Shown in pieces: positions 43,362-52,312 of a DNA stretch of 64,000 nucleotides. A model generated the notes under the pieces. It was not told the DNA's origin. It searched no databases and worked only from the letters and a program-made list of their open reading frames with translations. Position numbers and translations under genes: made by a program. How positions within the stretch are numbered: position 1 is the first letter of the stretch; each line of letters starts with the position of its first letter. This stretch comes from Pseudomonas chlororaphis (lineage in GTDB: Bacteria; Pseudomonadota; Gammaproteobacteria; Pseudomonadales; Pseudomonadaceae): NCBI RefSeq assembly GCF_000783395.1, contig NZ_JSFK01000024.1, positions 1 through 64,000 of the forward strand, in the 5' to 3' direction.

Positions 43362-44069
43362 ATGGATAACCTGGGTTTTGGCAAAGTCCTGTTGGTGGAA
43401 GACGATGAGCGTCTGGCGGCACTGATTGCCCACTTTCTCGAACAACACGGCTACGAGGTGCGTACGGTGCATCGTGGCGACCTGGCCGTGGCTGCCTTTG
43501 TGGAATTCAAGCCGAAAGTCGTGGTGCTTGACCTGATGCTGCCGGGGCAGAGCGGTCTGCACGTATGCCGGGAAATTCGCAGCGTGTCGGACACGCCGAT
43601 CGTGATCCTGACCGCCAAGGAAGACGATCTCGACCACATTCTCGGTCTGGAATCCGGCGCCGACGACTACGTGATAAAACCGATCAAACCACCGGTGTTA
43701 CTGGCCCGACTGCGCGCGTTGCAACGGCGACAGGTGCCGGACAGCCATGTGGTGAGCTTTCTGGAGTTCGGCCGGTTGAGCGTCGACCGCAGTTGCCGTG
43801 AAGTGCGCCTGGCCGGGGAGAGCATCGAAATGACCACCATGGAATTCGAGCTGCTGTGGTTGCTGGCCAGCGCGGCCGGCAAGGTGCTGTCGCGTGACGA
43901 TATCCTCAATCGCATGCGCGGGATCGCCTTCGACGGGCTCAATCGCAGCGTCGACGTGTACATCAGTAAATTGCGCAACAAGCTCAAAGACAATCCCCGC
44001 GAGCCAATCTGTATCAAAACCGTGTGGGGCAAGGGTTATCTGTTCAATCCGTTCGCGTGGGAGCTGTAG
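43362..44069 (+). CDS. rstA: OmpR-family response regulator, RstA-like
   Basis: 235 residues. The receiver domain has the acidic pair in LLVEDDERL (14-15), the phosphoacceptor Asp57 in VLDLMLPG and a Lys in VIKPIKP. The C-terminal OmpR winged helix includes MEFELLWLLASAAGKVLSRD and VDVYISKLRNKL then KTVWGKGYLF. It lies directly before its sensor kinase (44070), with one base between stop and start. The RstA identity rests mainly on the partner kinase. Confidence 0.88.
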   Translation: MDNLGFGKVLLVEDDERLAALIAHFLEQHGYEVRTVHRGDLAVAAFVEFKPKVVVLDLMLPGQSGLHVCREIRSVSDTPIVILTAKEDDLDHILGLESGADDYVIKPIKPPVLLARLRALQRRQVPDSHVVSFLEFGRLSVDRSCREVRLAGESIEMTTMEFELLWLLASAAGKVLSRDDILNRMRGIAFDGLNRSVDVYISKLRNKLKDNPREPICIKTVWGKGYLFNPFAWEL

Positions 44070-45356
44070 ATGCTGCGGTTATTTTTCGGGCTGTTTCTGG
44101 TCATGACGATAGGTCTGGTGCTGGCCTTGCAGACGGTCGAGCGAACCTTTGATGCCTTGCTTGATTATCAGATGCAGGACTACAACCGTGAGGCCGTGCG
44201 GGGACAGGCATGGACATTGGGCCAGCAGTTGCGGGATCTCGACGGCCCGGCCCGGGAAAAGCAGCTGGAAACGATTCGCCCGCATTACGGTTTGGGGCTG
44301 ACGCTGGTCGATACCTCTGAACTGGCCCTCAGCGACGAGGAAAAAGCTGAGCTGGCCAAAGGGCTGCTGGTGATCCGCGACAAGTACACCCAGTACATTT
44401 CCGCGATTGATGAGGGGCCGCAACTGCTCAGCATCCGCTTGCCGGCCGAGCCGAGTCTGATGCCGTTCTACATCGCCGGTGCCTACCTGATGATTGCCGT
44501 GATGATCGGCATCGTCCTGTTTTTCTGGGTGCGTCCGCACTGGCGTGATCTGGAGAAACTGCGTCTGGCCGCCGAGCGTTTCGGCGATAACGATCTGTCG
44601 GTGCGCATTCAATTGTCGAAACGCTCGAACATCCGCGATCTGGCCGAGCACTTCAACCTGATGGCTGCGCGCATCGAAGGGCTGATCGCCAATCAGCGCG
44701 AACTGACCAACGCTGTCTCCCACGAGTTGCGCACGCCGATTGCGCGGCTGTCGTTTGAACTCGATCAACTCAAGCAGCAACCGGATGCCAGCCAGAACCG
44801 CGAGCTGATTGCCGACATGTACGCCGACCTCGGCGAGCTCGAGGAAATGGTCTCGGAACTGCTGACCTACGCCAGCCTCGAGCGCGGCGCAACTGTGATC
44901 AAGCGTGAAAACATCCAGGCTGCCAATTGGCTCGACAGCGTGGTCGGTAGCGTGGCGTTGGAGGCCGAAGCGGCGGGGGTGCAGTTGCTGATTGGTGATT
45001 GCCGTCTCGACACCGTGCGCATCGAACCGCGATTCATGGCGCGGGCGGTGATCAATTTGCTGCGCAATGCGATTCGCTATGCCGATCAGCGAGTTGAAGT
45101 GACGCTGGTGCGCACGGGTGATTATTACGAAGTGCGAGTCAATGACGACGGGCCGGGAGTGCCGGTGCACGGGCGGGAGAAAATCTTTGAGCCGTTTTCG
45201 CGGCTGGATGCCAGTCGAGATCGGCGCACTGGCGGGTTTGGTTTGGGACTGGCGTTGGTGCGCCGGGTGTCGCAGTCCCATGGCGGGCAGGTTGAGGTGG
45301 GCGATTCGATTTGGGGTGGGGCGTCGTTCCGGATGACCTGGGCGCATCTGGATTAA
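44070..45356 (+). CDS. rstB: Sensor histidine kinase, RstB-like
   Basis: 428 residues. The first membrane helix is at about 5-22. A periplasmic sensor domain follows, then a second helix at about 133-153, and then the RstB-like HAMP start VRPHWRDLEKLRLAAERFGD. The phosphoacceptor His218 is in AVSHELRTPIARL. The ATPase has N-box LLRNAIRYAD, DDGPGVP and GFGLGLAL motifs. It phosphorylates the adjacent regulator. The RPHW..L segment matches E. coli RstB well, hence the label; the signal is unknown. Confidence 0.88.
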   Translation: MLRLFFGLFLVMTIGLVLALQTVERTFDALLDYQMQDYNREAVRGQAWTLGQQLRDLDGPAREKQLETIRPHYGLGLTLVDTSELALSDEEKAELAKGLLVIRDKYTQYISAIDEGPQLLSIRLPAEPSLMPFYIAGAYLMIAVMIGIVLFFWVRPHWRDLEKLRLAAERFGDNDLSVRIQLSKRSNIRDLAEHFNLMAARIEGLIANQRELTNAVSHELRTPIARLSFELDQLKQQPDASQNRELIADMYADLGELEEMVSELLTYASLERGATVIKRENIQAANWLDSVVGSVALEAEAAGVQLLIGDCRLDTVRIEPRFMARAVINLLRNAIRYADQRVEVTLVRTGDYYEVRVNDDGPGVPVHGREKIFEPFSRLDASRDRRTGGFGLGLALVRRVSQSHGGQVEVGDSIWGGASFRMTWAHLD

Positions 45357-45395
45357 TGGCAGCCCAATCAAGATTTTTTTGTAGCTGACCCACCG

Positions 45396-45491
45396 CCATC
45401 GCTGGCAAGCCAGTTCCCACAGGTATTGGCGGTGTGACTATTCTCACGGCAATACCTCGAATCCTTGTGGGAGCTGGCTTGCCAGCGATGG
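45396..45491. repeat. REP-type inverted pair (CTGGCTTGCCAGCGATGG family)
   Basis: CCATCGCTGGCAAGCCAGTT and its inverse AGCTGGCTTGCCAGCGATGG face each other about 45 bases apart, after the kinase gene and before the convergent receptor gene. Relatives are at 47831-47940 and 49524-49615. Confidence 0.9.
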
Positions 45492-45524
45492 GGCCATCCA
45501 TGGCGCCGCTGTTTCAGCCCAGAA

Positions 45525-47723
45525 TCAGAAATCCCACTTGGTCGTCAGCATCAAATTGCGCGGCTCACCGTAGAACGTAGTATCGAAGTTGCCCAGGCCA
45601 GTCAGGTAGCGCTTGTCGAACACGTTGTTGGCGTTGACCGTGAAGCTCAGGTGTTCGTTGTACTGATAGCGGCTCATCAGGTCGACGAGGGTGTAGCCGC
45701 CCTGTTTGATCCGCGTGTAGTCGCCGGCCGGGGCGCTGTAGATCTTGCCGTAGAACGCGCTCTGCCAGCTCACGCCGCCGCCGACGGTGACCTTGTCCAG
45801 CACGCCGGGCAAGCGGTAAGTGGTGAAGGTGCGCACCGTGTGCTCGGGCTTGGTGGTCGACAACGGATAGCCGTACATGCGCTGCTCATCGGCATCACGG
45901 GTGCGCGCGTAGGTGTAGCCAGCGGAGACATTCCAGCCTTCGGCCAGTTCACCGGCCAGTTCCAGTTCCACGCCTTTGGTGGTGGCGCCGTCGATGGCTT
46001 TATAGATGCCTTCGTTGGTCACTGCGTTGGTGCCGATCGACTCGGCAACGCCGTCCTGCTCGATGCGGAAGAACGCCAGGCTGGCGTTGAGGCGACCGTC
46101 GAAATACGCCGCTTTCAAACCGGTTTCATAGCTGTCGCCCTCGACCGGGGCAAGGGTCGAGCCGTTGGTGTCTTTGTAGGTCTGCGGCTGATAAATGCTG
46201 GTGTAGCTGGCATACAGCGAGTAGGTGTCGTCGAGGTCATAAATCACCCCGGCGTAAGGCGTGACCACGCCGTGTTCCTTGTAACTGGTGTGCGTGTCGT
46301 CGAGGCCGGCGCCGGGGTTGTAGCGGTAGTCTTCGTTGTATTTGAAGGTGCTCAAGCGGCTGCCGAGAATCACCGAGAGATCGTCGGTCGGGCGCAGGCG
46401 CGTGGCCAGATAAATGCCGTTCTGGCTCTGGGTTCGCTCGTATTTGCCGTTCTTCGGGAAGTCCTGTTTCGGCAGATTGCCGTCCCAGTCGTAAATGCTC
46501 CCCGGTACTTCGGAAAAGGCGCTGGTGTCGTAGGTCGAACCGGTCTGGCGCGAGTGCGAGGTCATGACGCCGGCGATCAGCTCATGCTCGCGACCGCCCA
46601 GGGTGAAGGGGCCAGAGACGTTGACGTCAGCGGTGTTCTGTACACGATGACCTTCCCAGCGCCCCCAATACATGAACATGCCTTCGCCCGTGGCGCGGTT
46701 CGGATTGCCACCGCTGGCTGAGGCTAGGCGCGTGTCGTGATCGGTGGTTTTCTGGTCGAGGCTGACCTTGAATTTCCAGTCGTTAGCCAACGCCTGTTCC
46801 AAGGAGGCGAAGTAGGTGATGTTGTCGAAATCGCGGCGACTCCAGTCAGCGGCGGAGTTGAAGTGCCGGCCAAAATCGGTTCGCCCGCCATCGGCGAAAT
46901 ACACCGGGTTACCCGTCCACGACGAACCCCGTGGGGTCGTGCTGGATTTGTCGACGCCGAAGGTCAGCAGGGTGTCGTCGCTCAGGTCGGCCTCGAGAAT
47001 GCCGTAGAACAGGTCTTTGCGCTGGCTGTAGTGATCCAGGTAAGAGTTCTGATCTGAATAAGCGCCGACGAATCGTCCGCGCACGTTGCCCGATTCAGTC
47101 AGTGAAGCGGAAATATCACCCACGGTGCGGTAGGCATCCCACGAACCAACGGTGCCGCTGATCGAGGCTTTGAACTCCTTGGTCGGCTTCTTGCGGATCA
47201 GGTTGACCGTGGCCGACGGATCGCCTGAGCCGGTCATCAGGCCGGTCGCGCCCTTGATGATTTCAATGCGGTCGAGGCTCGCGGCGTCATCGCCGTTGTT
47301 CGGGTTCTCGCCGTAGACGCCATCGTAGGGAATGTTGACGCCGTCGTACTGGAAGTTGGTGATCGCCAGGCCGCGCGCGGAAAACTCGGTACGGTCGCTG
47401 TCGTACTTCTGCATGGAAATGCCGGGGGTGTTGCGCAGCGCATCGCCAATGCTTTGCACGCCACGATCGTCCATTTGTTGGCGGGTGACTACGGTCACCG
47501 ATTGCGGGGTTTCGCGGATCGACAGCGGCAGGCCGGTGGCCGAAGACATGGTGCCGGTGGTGTAGGCGCGGGTGTCTTCGGTGGTGGCGCCGAGGCCTTG
47601 GGCGGAAATGTTAGTGGCGCCCAGTTGCAAGGTCTGGTCGGTTTTTTCAGCGGCGTTGGCAGAAATGCTCAGCAGGGCCAGTGCCAACGGGCACAGGGCA
47701 AAACGGAAACGGACGTGCGACAT
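45525..47723 (-). CDS. TonB-dependent siderophore receptor
   Basis: 732 residues from the ATG at 47723. The signal peptide is FALCPLALALLSISANAAEK. The plug domain starts with SIRETPQSVTVVTRQQMDDR and includes DGVNIPYDGVYGENPNNGDD, FSARGLAITNFQYDGV and GATGLMTGSGDPSATVNLIRKK. The beta-barrel ends with the required aromatic C-terminus (LMLTTKWDF). There is no N-terminal signalling (STN) extension, so no surface-sigma regulation is implied. I see no obvious Fur box upstream. The ligand is not known; the layout resembles FoxA/FpvA-like hydroxamate receptors in general. Confidence 0.93.
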   Translation of the reverse strand: MSHVRFRFALCPLALALLSISANAAEKTDQTLQLGATNISAQGLGATTEDTRAYTTGTMSSATGLPLSIRETPQSVTVVTRQQMDDRGVQSIGDALRNTPGISMQKYDSDRTEFSARGLAITNFQYDGVNIPYDGVYGENPNNGDDAASLDRIEIIKGATGLMTGSGDPSATVNLIRKKPTKEFKASISGTVGSWDAYRTVGDISASLTESGNVRGRFVGAYSDQNSYLDHYSQRKDLFYGILEADLSDDTLLTFGVDKSSTTPRGSSWTGNPVYFADGGRTDFGRHFNSAADWSRRDFDNITYFASLEQALANDWKFKVSLDQKTTDHDTRLASASGGNPNRATGEGMFMYWGRWEGHRVQNTADVNVSGPFTLGGREHELIAGVMTSHSRQTGSTYDTSAFSEVPGSIYDWDGNLPKQDFPKNGKYERTQSQNGIYLATRLRPTDDLSVILGSRLSTFKYNEDYRYNPGAGLDDTHTSYKEHGVVTPYAGVIYDLDDTYSLYASYTSIYQPQTYKDTNGSTLAPVEGDSYETGLKAAYFDGRLNASLAFFRIEQDGVAESIGTNAVTNEGIYKAIDGATTKGVELELAGELAEGWNVSAGYTYARTRDADEQRMYGYPLSTTKPEHTVRTFTTYRLPGVLDKVTVGGGVSWQSAFYGKIYSAPAGDYTRIKQGGYTLVDLMSRYQYNEHLSFTVNANNVFDKRYLTGLGNFDTTFYGEPRNLMLTTKWDF

Positions 47724-47830
47724 GGAGATCCCTTTGCATCGAATCGATCGGTAGTTGAAGTGCTTCTGAGGGGTTAACCGAACGAGTGCGGGAAAAGGGA
47801 ACCACAAAAATCAAAAGGTGAAAAAAGAAC

Positions 47831-47940
47831 CCTGTGGGAGCTGGCTTGCCAGCGATGAGGGCGGATGACTCAACATCAATGTTGACTGTTCCACCGCCAT
47901 CGCTGCGATGCGGCGACCCGACAAGCCAGCTCCCACAGGG
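47831..47940. repeat. REP-type inverted pair, variant right arm
   Basis: CCCTGTGGGAGCTGGCTTGC plus CAGCGATG faces an inverse arm that carries an extra GATGCGGCGACCCGA block within it (47906-47920). It lies upstream of the receptor gene and after the GFA gene. Confidence 0.85.
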
Positions 47941-47962
47941 ATAGGGGAATGCCGGAGATTAC

Positions 47963-48451
47963 CTATCGGGTCAAACCGAGACGTTCATGCCACTGGGCGA
48001 TGGACTCTTCAGGGTAGACGTCGAACTGTTTGTCTTTGGTTTTAGCCTCGACTTCCACCCAGGGTGCTTTCGAGCCGAGCATCAGATGCGTGTGCTCCGG
48101 CGGCACCGGCAATGGTGTGTCGATGACCGAGGCGAACGGGTGGATCAGCTCCGGCCATTCCGGGCTGAACAGCCACAAGCCGCTGCCGCACAGTGAACAG
48201 AAGTGCCGCTCGGCCGTGCTGCGATGGGCGCGTTTGTCGCCCTGGTCTTTCATCTTCGCGTGATAGATGCTGATGTGTTTGCGCCCGCGCACCTTGAGGC
48301 TGGTCGCGTCGCCGCCGAGGTTGATCGCATAACCGCCACCGCCCTGAGTCTTGCGGCAGATCGAGCAATAACAGCGTTGATAAGGGTAGGGGTGGGCGCT
48401 GGTGAGGCTGAACGTGACCTCGCCGCAATGGCAGGAGCCTTCGAGCTGCAT
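47963..48451 (-). CDS. GFA-family (glutathione-dependent formaldehyde-activating-like) protein
   Basis: 162 residues from the ATG at 48451; the frame extends further upstream, but only into sequence antisense to glsB. Zinc-binding cysteines are arranged as in GFA: SCHCGEV (Cys7, Cys9), RCYCSICRK (Cys27, Cys29, Cys32) and FCSLCGSGLW. Members are small beta-structured zinc proteins, most of unknown substrate. It is divergent from the glutaminase gene. Confidence 0.88.
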   Translation of the reverse strand: MQLEGSCHCGEVTFSLTSAHPYPYQRCYCSICRKTQGGGGYAINLGGDATSLKVRGRKHISIYHAKMKDQGDKRAHRSTAERHFCSLCGSGLWLFSPEWPELIHPFASVIDTPLPVPPEHTHLMLGSKAPWVEVEAKTKDKQFDVYPEESIAQWHERLGLTR

Positions 48452-48589
48452 GGTTGCTCTCCCGTTTTTGAATGTGCGCTTGAGCCTAGAACACTCCGCG
48501 CGATTGCGGCCGGTGTGATTCGACGGGCGGGCGCAGCGTCTAGCCCCAGTGTCCCCGCAATCCCATGGGGCGAGACTTCGGAACCCGGC

Positions 48590-49498
48590 ATGCAAGCGCT
48601 GTTGAACGAGATTCTTGACGCTGTCCGCCCGCTGATCGGGCAGGGCAAGGTGGCTGACTACATTCCTGCCCTCGGCACCGTGCCGGCCAATCAACTGGGC
48701 ATTGCCGTGTACGGCAACGACGGCGAGATGTATTGCGCTGGTGACGCCGAGACGCCGTTCTCGGTGCAGAGTATTTCCAAGGTGTTCAGCCTGGTGCAGG
48801 CGATCGATCATTCCGGCGAAGCGATCTGGGAACGCCTCGGTCACGAGCCGTCCGGGCAACCGTTCAACTCGCTGGTGCAGCTGGAATTCGAGCGCGGTCG
48901 GCCGCGCAATCCATTCATCAACGCCGGTGCGCTGGTGATCTGCGATATCAACCAGTCGCGCTTTGCCGCACCAACCCTGTCGATGCGTGATTTCGTCCGC
49001 CGACTGTCGGGCAATCCGCAGATCATGATCGACGGCAAAGTCGCCGACTCCGAATACCAGCACCGCGCGCGCAACGCAGCGATGGCGTACCTGATGCAGT
49101 CGTTCGGCAATTTTCACAACGATGTCGAAGCGGTGCTGCGCAGCTATTTCAGTCACTGCGCGTTGCGCATGAACTGCATCGATCTGGCGCGGGCGTTCTG
49201 CTTTCTGGCCAACGACGGTTTCTGCAAACACAGCGGCGAACAGATCCTCACACGTCGGCAAACCCAGCAGGTCAACTCGATCATGGCCACCAGCGGGCTG
49301 TACGACGAAGCGGGCAACTTCGCGTACCGCGTCGGCTTGCCGGGCAAGAGCGGCGTCGGTGGCGGGATTGTCGCGGTGGTGCCGGGGCAGTTCACGGTGT
49401 GCGTGTGGTCGCCGGAGTTGAATGCTGCGGGGAATTCGCTGGCGGGGATGGCGGCGCTGGAGATGCTCAGTTCGCGGATTGGCTGGTCGGTGTTCTGA
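48590..49498 (+). CDS. glsB: Glutaminase
   Basis: 302 residues from the ATG at 48590, close to the 308 of E. coli GlsB (YneH). An upstream frame exists but no RBS or homology supports it. The beta-lactamase-like active site SISK (Ser61, Lys64), then NPFINAGALVICD and a C-terminal PGKSGVGGGIVAVVPG loop are diagnostic. It hydrolyses L-glutamine to glutamate and ammonia. It is a single gene, followed by a REP pair. Confidence 0.93.
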   Translation: MQALLNEILDAVRPLIGQGKVADYIPALGTVPANQLGIAVYGNDGEMYCAGDAETPFSVQSISKVFSLVQAIDHSGEAIWERLGHEPSGQPFNSLVQLEFERGRPRNPFINAGALVICDINQSRFAAPTLSMRDFVRRLSGNPQIMIDGKVADSEYQHRARNAAMAYLMQSFGNFHNDVEAVLRSYFSHCALRMNCIDLARAFCFLANDGFCKHSGEQILTRRQTQQVNSIMATSGLYDEAGNFAYRVGLPGKSGVGGGIVAVVPGQFTVCVWSPELNAAGNSLAGMAALEMLSSRIGWSVF

Positions 49499-49523
49499 TC
49501 CGATCACACAGACACCACAAAAC

Positions 49524-49615
49524 CCTGTGGGAGCTGGCTTGCCAGCGATGAGGCCCTGTCAGTCACTATAAATTGACTGAACCTCTGCTATCGCTGGCAA
49601 GCCAGCTCCCACAGG
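49524..49615. repeat. REP-type inverted pair (CTGGCTTGCCAGCGATG family)
   Basis: CTGTGGGAGCTGGCTTGCCA faces TGGCAAGCCAGCTCCCACAG about 40 bases on, between glsB and the ProA-like gene. Confidence 0.9.
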
Positions 49616-49697
49616 TTTCTTAAGTGTTTGAAGAGGTGTATTTCATCGAGTAATCCGCTACATTTTCCGGCCGCCCTCTGCATGGTGAATCCGCTTC

Positions 49698-51200
49698 ATG
49701 TCTCTCGCGCTCGAACGTCTAGTCGCTGGCACGCCGATCCCTTTCGCTGGTAACCGCGTCACCGTGGTCAGCTCCGAACTGGCCGCGCGGTTTCAGCCCG
49801 GTGACCACCTGTTGGTGGAGCAGGTCAGTGGTGAGTTGCTGCTGATCCCCGTGGCGGATCAGCAAGCGGCGTCCGTGGCGATCGAACGCGCGGCAGCGGC
49901 ATTTACCGCGTTGTCGGCGGTGTCCGATGAGGCGATCAGCCAGTTTTTCGACCTGTTTGCGCAGCGTCTGGAAACCCCGGCGTGCTGGGCGCACATCGAA
50001 ACCGCCAACCTTGCCGATATCGAACGGGCCAAGGCGCGCGGCCGCTCCACCACCCGGCTGCTCGCCGACGAGCGCATGCGCCGCGACATGATCGCCGGCC
50101 TGCGCGCCTGGCGAGACGCAGCGGCGACACGCGGCAAAGTCATCAGCAGCGTCGAGCATGACGGCTGGAAAGTCGAGCAAGTGGTTTCGCCGCTGGGCAT
50201 CGTCGCGTTTGTCTTCGAAGGTCGGCCGAATGTTTTTGCCGACGCGGCAGGTGTCTTGCGCACTGGCAACACCGCCGTGCTGCGCATCGGCAGCGATGCA
50301 TTGGGTACCGCGCAAGCCATCGTCACTCACGCGTTGAACCCGGCGCTGGCCGATGCCGGTCTGCCGGCCGGTGCGGTGTCGTTGGTGGAAAGTGTCAATC
50401 ATGCCGCCGGTTGGGCGATGTTCGCTGACCGACGTTTGTCGCTGGCGGTGGCGCGCGGCTCGGGTCGTGCGGTCAGTCAGTTGGGCAGCATTGCTCAGCA
50501 GGCCGGCACCGCCGTCAGCCTGCACGGCACGGGTGGCGCGTGGTTGATCGCCGATCGTGCTGCGGACGCCACACGCTTTGCAGCCGTGGTGCGCAACTCG
50601 TTGGATCGCAAGGTATGCAACACCCTCAACGTCTGCCTGATCCAGCGTGATCGCGCGGCGGAACTGGTGCCGTTGTTTCTTGATGCGCTGCAACAGGCCG
50701 GTACTGCGCGTGGCCAGGGTTGCAAGCTGCACATTGTCCACGGCAGCGAAAGTTACCTGCCGAGTGAGTGGCAGAACACAACCGTCGAGGTCTATCGCGC
50801 CGAGGGTTATCAGACCGAAGCCCTGGCTGAACCTTTGGCGGAGTCGGCGTTGGGCCGCGAGTGGGAGTGGGAAGAAACCCCGGAAGTCAGCCTGATGATC
50901 GTCGATGATCTGGATCAGGCGATTGCGCTCTTCAATCGTTACAGCCCGCAATTTACCGTGTCGTTGATCAGTGAAGATGCTGCCGTGCAAGAGCGTTTTT
51001 ACAACGCGGTGAATGCGCCGTTCGTGGGCAATGGCATTACCCGTTGGGTCGATGGGCAGTACGCGCTGAACAAGCCGGAGCTGGGTCTTTCGAACTGGGA
51101 GAGCGGGCGCTTGTTTGCGCGCAGTGCGATTCTTTCGGGGGATGGCGTGTTTACTGTTCGTAGCCGGATGACCCAAGTAGACCTCACTGTAAAACGCTGA
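49698..51200 (+). CDS. Aldehyde dehydrogenase-family protein, ProA-like
   Basis: 500 residues, longer than a normal glutamate-5-semialdehyde dehydrogenase (about 420). The middle resembles ProA: VVSPLGIVAFVFEGRPNVFA then GNTAVLRIGSDALGTA, and the nucleophile is a Cys in KVCNTLNVCLI. The N-terminal about 75 residues are extra (IPVADQQAASVAIER). It may be a diverged ProA paralogue with a different aldehyde substrate, and it may not make proline. The start at 49698 has CATGGTGAATCCGCTTC upstream, with no strong RBS. Confidence 0.8.
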   Translation: MSLALERLVAGTPIPFAGNRVTVVSSELAARFQPGDHLLVEQVSGELLLIPVADQQAASVAIERAAAAFTALSAVSDEAISQFFDLFAQRLETPACWAHIETANLADIERAKARGRSTTRLLADERMRRDMIAGLRAWRDAAATRGKVISSVEHDGWKVEQVVSPLGIVAFVFEGRPNVFADAAGVLRTGNTAVLRIGSDALGTAQAIVTHALNPALADAGLPAGAVSLVESVNHAAGWAMFADRRLSLAVARGSGRAVSQLGSIAQQAGTAVSLHGTGGAWLIADRAADATRFAAVVRNSLDRKVCNTLNVCLIQRDRAAELVPLFLDALQQAGTARGQGCKLHIVHGSESYLPSEWQNTTVEVYRAEGYQTEALAEPLAESALGREWEWEETPEVSLMIVDDLDQAIALFNRYSPQFTVSLISEDAAVQERFYNAVNAPFVGNGITRWVDGQYALNKPELGLSNWESGRLFARSAILSGDGVFTVRSRMTQVDLTVKR

Positions 51201-51213
51201 TCTCGTAGTGAGT

Positions 51214-51316
51214 GATCGTTCCCACGCTCCAGCGTGGGAACGCAGCCCGTGACGCTCCGCGTCACTGGACGCAGAGCGTCCCCTGAGGCATTCCCACGCA
51301 GAGCGTGGGAACGATC
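51214..51316. repeat. GTTCCCACGCTCC-type palindromic repeat
   Basis: GATCGTTCCCACGCTCCAGC at the left end and AGCGTGGGAACGATC at the right end face each other around a GC-rich middle with further palindromes (GACGCTCCGCGTCACTGGAC). It lies between convergent ProA-like and cynT genes. Confidence 0.88.
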
Positions 51317-51322
51317 GGTTGC

Positions 51323-51982
51323 TCAGGCCGCGTGGGTGGTTTGTGCATGGATCGCGCAAGTCGCCGGTTGCTCGGCCAGCGGCACAAACGTGCGGCGGTC
51401 CGAGGCCAGCGCATCGATCGAACCGGTCTCGATGTCATACACCCAGCCATGCAGGTTCAGCAGGCCTTTCTCCTGGGCCAGACGCACGCTCGGGTGGGTC
51501 TGGATATTCGCCAGTTGCGCGATCACGTTCTCGCGCACCATCGAACTCAATTTCGCCGCGTCATTGGCATGTGGCCGCGCTTCGTTAACCACTTTCGCCG
51601 ACTCGGCATGCTGCAGCCAGCCACTGACGGCAGGCAAATGATCCATGCATTTGCACTGGGCAATCGCGGTCATGGCGCCGCAGTCCGAATGCCCGCAGAT
51701 CACAATATCCGTTACTCCGAGCACCGCCACCGCGTATTCCACCGTGGCCGAAACCCCGCCCGGATGCGGGCTGTAGGAGGGCACGATATTGCCAGCGTTA
51801 CGGATCACGAACAGCTCGCCAGGTTCTTGCTGGGTCAGCAGTTCCGGCACGACACGGCTGTCGGAACAGGTGATGAACAAGGTGCCGGGCTGTTGCGTGG
51901 TCGCCAGGTGTTTGAACAGTTCGGTGCGTTGCGGAAACGCTTCGTTCTGGAATTTCAGGAAGCCATCAATCAGGTTTTTCAT
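51323..51982 (-). CDS. cynT: Beta-class carbonic anhydrase of the cyanate locus
   Basis: 219 residues, the same length as E. coli CynT. Zinc ligands are Cys39, His98 and Cys101 (FITCSDSR and VICGHSDCGAM), and the Asp41-Arg43 dyad is present. It hydrates CO2 released by cyanase so that bicarbonate is not depleted. It lies downstream of the DUF2790 gene and cynS, on the same strand. The run RNAGNIVPSYSPHPGG is typical of this class. Confidence 0.95.
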   Translation of the reverse strand: MKNLIDGFLKFQNEAFPQRTELFKHLATTQQPGTLFITCSDSRVVPELLTQQEPGELFVIRNAGNIVPSYSPHPGGVSATVEYAVAVLGVTDIVICGHSDCGAMTAIAQCKCMDHLPAVSGWLQHAESAKVVNEARPHANDAAKLSSMVRENVIAQLANIQTHPSVRLAQEKGLLNLHGWVYDIETGSIDALASDRRTFVPLAEQPATCAIHAQTTHAA

Positions 51983-51994
51983 GGTGTTGTCCTC

Positions 51995-52231
51995 TCAGTT
52001 CGAGCAACCGCTGCCGAATTCGCTGTATTGAAGAATGTGTTTGTCGCCGTGGCTGTCCAGATACGTCATGGCTACCGGCACCACGCCACACACATCGGCA
52101 ACCGGGGTAATGCTCAGCACTTGGGCGATGTCCAGCTGCATGCCGTAGCGGTAGGCGACGGCTTCGTCAGCGGCAAATGCCTGGGCGGAGAAACCGCCGA
52201 GCAGGGCCAGGATCAACAGAATTTTTTGCAT
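51995..52231 (-). CDS. DUF2790 exported small protein in the cyn operon
   Basis: 78 residues with a signal peptide (MQKILLILALLGGFSAQAFA). The mature chain has VAYRYGMQLDIAQVLSITPV, two cysteines and an MTYLDSHGDKHILQYSEFG tail, matching DUF2790 of Pseudomonas. Its role is unknown. It sits between cynS and cynT (12 bases from cynT) and is not part of the usual E. coli cyn operon. Confidence 0.8.
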   Translation of the reverse strand: MQKILLILALLGGFSAQAFAADEAVAYRYGMQLDIAQVLSITPVADVCGVVPVAMTYLDSHGDKHILQYSEFGSGCSN

Positions 52232-52312
52232 GGGGCAGCCTCCAGATGTGTTGGGTGACGGGTAGCCATTCGAGGTGAGTTGGCCCGCACACAGGGTGCG
52301 GGCCGGTGCGGA

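Noticed and set aside
47724..47823. Fur box upstream of the siderophore receptor
   Set aside because: No GATAAT repeats or near match to the Fur consensus was seen.
48452..49507. Upstream extension of the GFA frame to 514 codons
   Set aside because: It is antisense to glutaminase. The zinc-ligand motif starts at the internal ATG.
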